Source of the DNA: SHWC01 sp945902735 | GTDB taxonomy: Bacteria > Pseudomonadota > Alphaproteobacteria > UBA828 | NCBI GenBank assembly: GCA_945902735.1 | Contig: CAMDNF010000045.1 | Coordinates: 1-20,953 of the forward strand | Reading direction: 5' to 3' | Length of the DNA stretch: 20,953 bases | Part shown: one piece after another, positions 18,259 through 20,953 of the stretch | Layout of the letters: each line of letters starts with the position of its first letter | Numbering within the stretch: the stretch's first letter is position 1 | Notes under the pieces: model-generated | The model's database searches: none | Told to the model about the DNA's origin: nothing | Seen by the model: only the letters and a program-made list of their open reading frames with translations | Made by a program: the position numbers and the translations under genes

Positions 18259-18337
18259 CGCCACATTTTTCGCCAATCTCTCTCCTCGCGGTGCTTGATC
18301 GCAACGCTCTACCCCGTTATCCCAGGGGCTGACATGT

Positions 18338-18370
18338 GCCGGTGGGCGCCGCTGATGGCGCCCGCCAGGC
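18338..18370 (+). promoter_or_regulatory. Stable hairpin in the leader of the first LLM oxidoreductase gene
   Basis: GGTGGGCGCC (18341-18350) pairs with GGCGCCCGCC (18357-18366) over 10 bp with one G-T pair and a six-base GCTGAT loop. GCC (18338-18340) and GGC (18368-18370) extend the stem past one bulged A. It ends just before the GGGAGGG ribosome site at 18376-18382 and does not cover it. No U run follows, so it is not a typical terminator. A smaller CCCC/GGGG hairpin lies at 18312-18328. It may stabilise the 5' end of the mRNA or end upstream transcription. Confidence 0.4.
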
Positions 18371-18388
18371 GCGGGGGGAGGGATATCC

Positions 18389-19354
18389 ATGGAATTCGGA
18401 TTTGGCCTGCCGAATGGCGGGCCGCTGGCGACACCCGATGCGATTGCGCGTCTGGCGATTCGGGGCGAGGAATTGGGCTTCTCGATCCTCGCGGTCTCGG
18501 ACCACATCATTTTTCCGAGCGATATCAATTCGCGCTACCCCTATTCGCCCGATGGCACCTATAGCAACGCGCAGAACGAGGGCGGCGAGGTGCTCGAGCC
18601 TTTGGCGCTGCTCGCCTATCTTGCGCGCGCGACCAAAAAGGCACGGCTCTTAACCTCGGTGCTGGTGGTGCCCTATCGGCACCCGGTGCTCGCGGCCAAA
18701 TTGCTGTCGACCATCGACGTGTTGTCGAACGGCCGCGTGATCGCCGGCATTGGCGCCGGTTGGATGGCGGAGGAATTCCCGCCCGTGGGCGCGCCGCCTT
18801 TTGCCGAGCGCGGCAAGGTGACCGACGAATACATCGCCGCCTATCGCGAGATGTGGGCCAATCAGAGGCCGAGCTTCAAGGGCAAATACATCACGGTCGA
18901 GAACATCCTCTTTGCGCCGCGACCGGTGCAGAAGGGCGGCATTCCGATTTGGGTTGGCGGCGAGAGCGAGCCCGCGCTGCGGCGCGCCGGCAAGATCGGC
19001 GATGCCTGGTATCCGATCGGCTGCAACCCGAAGTACCCGCTGGACACGCTCGCGCGCTTCAAGGCGGGGGTCAGCACCGTGCGCCGCTTCGCCGAAGAAG
19101 CAAAACGCGACCCGGCCAAAGTGGGCATGACCTATTGGGCGGTTTGGCACGGCGCTGGCGAGCGCGCCAAGGCCAGCGATGGCGCGCCCATGTTGTTCAC
19201 CGGCGGTGCCGACGACATCGCGGCTGATATCGAGGATTTCCGCAAAATCGGCGTCACGTCCCTGCTGTTCAATTTCTATCGCGGCGATTTGCAAAAATCG
19301 CTCGATGCGATGGCCTGGTTCGCGACCGAGGTCATGCCAAAGGTCAAACACTAA
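18389..19354 (+). CDS. LLM-class (luciferase-like) flavin/F420-dependent oxidoreductase, first of a tandem pair
   Basis: This 321-residue member of the bacterial-luciferase-like barrel family resembles the TIGR03619-type F420-dependent oxidoreductases. It begins directly with the first strand (MEFGFGLPNGGP). It continues with SDHIIFP, EPLALLAYLARATKKARLLTSVLVVPYRHPVLAAKLLSTIDVLSNGR, the GIGAGWMAEEF turn, and the PRPVQKGGIPIWVGGES cofactor/phosphate-binding segment. It ends at WFATEVMPKVKH. Redox chemistry on an unknown substrate is expected; whether FMN or F420 is used cannot be read from the sequence. GGAGGG six bases before the ATG is an excellent ribosome site. A close paralogue follows after 13 bases, so the two are probably expressed together and might form a heteromer. 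Confidence 0.92.
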   Translation: MEFGFGLPNGGPLATPDAIARLAIRGEELGFSILAVSDHIIFPSDINSRYPYSPDGTYSNAQNEGGEVLEPLALLAYLARATKKARLLTSVLVVPYRHPVLAAKLLSTIDVLSNGRVIAGIGAGWMAEEFPPVGAPPFAERGKVTDEYIAAYREMWANQRPSFKGKYITVENILFAPRPVQKGGIPIWVGGESEPALRRAGKIGDAWYPIGCNPKYPLDTLARFKAGVSTVRRFAEEAKRDPAKVGMTYWAVWHGAGERAKASDGAPMLFTGGADDIAADIEDFRKIGVTSLLFNFYRGDLQKSLDAMAWFATEVMPKVKH

Positions 19355-19370
19355 GGGAGGGGGTGCGATA
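19355..19370 (+). promoter_or_regulatory. Strong Shine-Dalgarno followed by a non-canonical AUA start
   Basis: GGGAGGGGG at 19355-19363, immediately after the upstream TAA, is followed by ATA at 19368-19370. The ATA occupies exactly the place of the ATG in the preceding paralogue (ATGGAATTC versus ATAGAATTC). A GTG at 19364 overlaps it but reads into TAG after one codon. The ribosome site and spacing are normal, so only the initiation codon is unusual. Confidence 0.7.
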
Positions 19371-20336
19371 GAATTCGGATTCAATCTGCCGAATGGCGGG
19401 CCGCTGGCGAGGCCCGAAAATCTGGTGCACATCGCCTCGCGCGGCGAAGCGCTTGGCTTCACGGTATTTGGAATTCCCGACCACATCATCTTCCCGACAG
19501 CCGACATTCATTCGCGCTACCCCTATACGACCGACGGAAAATATGTCGCCGGGCAGAATGAGGGTGGCGATGTGCTCGAGCCGCTCGCCATGCTCGGTTA
19601 TCTCGCCGGCGTGACGCACAAGGCGAAGCTCTTGCTCTCCGTGCTCGTGGTGCCCTATCGCCATCCGGTGCTGACCGCCAAATTGCTGTCGACCGCCGAT
19701 CTCTTGTCGAACGGGCGCGTCATTTGCGGCATCGGCACGGGCTGGATGGAACAGGAATTTCCACCGGTCGGCGCACCTCCCTTCGCCGAACGCGGCAGAG
19801 TGACGGACGAATATGTCGCGATCTATCGCGAGCTGTGGACCAACCCTGAGCCGCGCTACAAGGGCCAGTATTGCAATGTCGAGGGAATCGTCTTTTCACC
19901 CCGACCGGTGCAGAAAGGCGGCATCCCGATCTGGGTCGGCGGCGAGACCGAGCCCGCCATGCGGCGCACCGCGAAATATGGCGATGGTTGGTATCCGATT
20001 TGCAGCAACCCGCGCCACCCGCTCGATACGCTCGAGCGCTTCAAGGGCGGCATCGACAAGGTACGCCGCTATGCCGAGGAAGCAGGGCGCAACCCCAATG
20101 ACATTGCGATCACCTCATGGGTGGTTTGGCCGCCGGGCGATCGGCGCGAGACGCTGCCGAGCGGCGATCCTAAACTATTCACCGGCCGCGCGGACGAGCT
20201 CGCGGCCGATATCGATGCGTTCAAGAAAGTCGGCGTATCGACTCTGTTGTTCCGCTTCATGCGGCGCGATTTGTCGGAGACGCTCGATGCCATGACCTGG
20301 TTCGCCGAAGAGGTGATGCCGAAGGTGAAGGGCTAG
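19368..20336 (+). CDS. LLM-class flavin/F420-dependent oxidoreductase, second of a tandem pair, AUA start
   Basis: This 322-residue protein aligns end to end with the preceding gene, roughly two thirds identical by eye. Shared blocks include EFGFNLPNGGPLA, DHIIFP, SVLVVPYRHPVL, EFPPVGAPPFAERG and PRPVQKGGIPIWVGGE. A one-residue insertion (TADIHSRYPY) is the only gap I see. The two clearly arose by tandem duplication and have since diverged, so different substrates or a heteromeric enzyme are possible. The first codon of the aligned region is ATA, not ATG, behind a strong ribosome site. The frame is open further upstream (ATGs at 19179 and 19305), but only as the out-of-frame shadow of the first paralogue and without a ribosome site. 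Translation from AUA, helped by coupling to the stop 13 bases upstream, is my best reading; a sequencing error or silenced copy is the alternative. Confidence 0.85.
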   Translation: MEFGFNLPNGGPLARPENLVHIASRGEALGFTVFGIPDHIIFPTADIHSRYPYTTDGKYVAGQNEGGDVLEPLAMLGYLAGVTHKAKLLLSVLVVPYRHPVLTAKLLSTADLLSNGRVICGIGTGWMEQEFPPVGAPPFAERGRVTDEYVAIYRELWTNPEPRYKGQYCNVEGIVFSPRPVQKGGIPIWVGGETEPAMRRTAKYGDGWYPICSNPRHPLDTLERFKGGIDKVRRYAEEAGRNPNDIAITSWVVWPPGDRRETLPSGDPKLFTGRADELAADIDAFKKVGVSTLLFRFMRRDLSETLDAMTWFAEEVMPKVKG

Positions 20337-20785
20337 GCCTTTCTCCGGATCGCCTGAATCGTTTGCTCGAGCGCCTCGAGAAAACGCGAGCGATCCTTCT
20401 TTGTGTAGCTTGGGTTGTTGCCCTTGATCGCGCCGGTCTCGCGCAAATGCGCGCTAAGGTCGCGCATGGCGAGGGCCATGCCGATATTGTCGCCGGTGAA
20501 GGGCTTGCCGGTCGGGCCGATCGCCTCGGCGCGCTTTTCGAGGCAGCGTGAGGCAAGCGCGATGTCTTGCGTCACCACGATATCGCCGACATCGATATGC
20601 GCGACGATCCAATCATCGGCGGCATCCGCCCCTTCAGGCACCACAACACGATTGATCGCCGGGTCGCCATCGCCCCGCATATACATATTGCTGACCATGT
20701 GAATTTTGAGCCCGTGGCGACGCGCCACTTTAAGCGCCTCGTCCTTCACCGGACAGGCATCGGCATCGATATAGAGCTCAAGCAA
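20333..20785 (-). CDS. yaiI: YaiI/YqxD family protein (UPF0178)
   Basis: This 150-residue protein matches the UPF0178 family from end to end: ELYIDADACPVKDEA at the start, then VVTQDIALASRCLEK, GKPFTGDNI, and a C-terminal TKKDRSRFLEALEQTI. The fold is PIN/NYN-like with conserved acidic residues in DADACP and TQDIAL, hinting at a metal-dependent nuclease, but no function is established for the family. The start is TTG at 20783-20785, one residue before the conserved LELYIDAD. It lies seven bases after the stop of the upstream ABC-F gene, so the two probably form an operon. Its stop shares the palindrome CTAG with the convergent oxidoreductase stop, giving a three-nucleotide-plus overlap of the two genes and no room for a terminator between them. 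Confidence 0.93.
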   Translation of the reverse strand: MLELYIDADACPVKDEALKVARRHGLKIHMVSNMYMRGDGDPAINRVVVPEGADAADDWIVAHIDVGDIVVTQDIALASRCLEKRAEAIGPTGKPFTGDNIGMALAMRDLSAHLRETGAIKGNNPSYTKKDRSRFLEALEQTIQAIRRKA

Positions 20786-20792
20786 TTCTTGC

Positions 20793-20953
20793 CTATGCCC
20801 CTTCGAGTTCTTCGCGCTTGAGTTCGAGCGCGAGCCATTCGTCTTCAGCGGCGGCGAGGCCGGCCTCAGCCACTTTCAGCGCGGCGACGGATTTGTCGAA
20901 CCCGGCGGGATCGCGCGCATAAAAACTAGGATCGGCCAGCAATGTTTGCAATT
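20793..20953 (-). CDS. C-terminal end of an ABC-F family ATPase (partial, cut by window edge)
   Basis: Only the last 52 or so codons are inside the window. The reading LLADPSFYARDPAGF, then a heptad-like stretch (KSVAALKVAEAGLAAAEDEW), then LALELKREELEGA and a TAG stop at 20793-20795. This is the C-terminal coiled-coil end typical of Uup/ABC-F soluble ATPases, which act on ribosomes or in DNA metabolism rather than in transport. The ATPase domains must lie beyond the window edge. It precedes the YaiI-type gene by seven bases on the same strand. Confidence 0.7.
   Translation of the reverse strand, partial: LQTLLADPSFYARDPAGFDKSVAALKVAEAGLAAAEDEWLALELKREELEGA

Noticed and set aside
19179..19367. 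ATG at 19179 or 19305 as the start of the second LLM oxidoreductase
   Set aside because: This segment is the first paralogue's 3' end read in another frame; similarity between the paralogues begins exactly at the ATA codon and the ribosome site lies just before it.

Overview
The window is dense, high-GC, mostly uninterrupted coding sequence with 4-nt ATGA gene overlaps. Its gene content (ArsR-methyltransferase/metF/split metH operon, LLM-class oxidoreductases, acetamidase-type amidase, orphan paaIK pair) suggests an alphaproteobacterium, possibly Rhodospirillales-like. That placement is inferred from gene content and codon style, not from a marker gene. I saw no rRNA, tRNA, CRISPR array, insertion sequence, phage gene or riboswitch, and no gene-free stretch longer than about 180 bases.

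Layout. (1) 1-5635, plus strand: an AT-rich promoter with inverted repeats drives a one-carbon/methionine operon. It encodes an ArsR-type regulator fused to a SAM-dependent methyltransferase, MetF, and a B12-dependent methionine synthase split into two genes (homocysteine module, then folate/B12/reactivation module). All junctions overlap or abut. (2) 5642-8174, minus strand: an acetamidase/formamidase-family hydrolase, a double-domain universal stress protein, and a small secreted SUOX-fold-like protein with no cysteine. (3) 8235-11119, plus strand: PaaI-type thioesterase and PaaK-type aryl-CoA ligase overlapping by 38 nt, then an uncharacterised ferritin-like di-iron protein. (4) 11297-15663: RND efflux adaptor and inner-membrane pump, preceded by a hairpin and a pair of identical GC palindromes. 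(5) 15720-18258: a class A FAD monooxygenase, what looks like the C-terminal remnant of a larger membrane protein, and a secreted His/Asp/Arg-rich protein with a surface-antigen-like tail. (6) 18389-20336: two tandem paralogous LLM-class flavin/F420 oxidoreductases, the second with an AUA in place of the start codon. (7) 20333-20953, minus strand: a YaiI/UPF0178 protein and the C-terminal end of an ABC-F-type ATPase cut by the window edge.

How the genes work together. Region 1 is a coherent pathway: 5,10-methylene-THF to 5-methyl-THF to methionine, probably sensed through SAM or SAH by the fused regulator. Regions 2-3 could form a small amide-to-acid-to-acyl-CoA route with thioesterase proofreading and a possible oxygenase, but this rests on adjacency only. 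The rest is accessory metabolism, efflux and envelope functions.

No obviously new defence or mobile system is visible. The points most worth following up are the AUA-start tandem oxidoreductase, the uncharacterised di-iron protein beside paaIK, the truncated membrane gene, the ArsR-methyltransferase regulator with its operator, and the paired palindromes before the RND operon.
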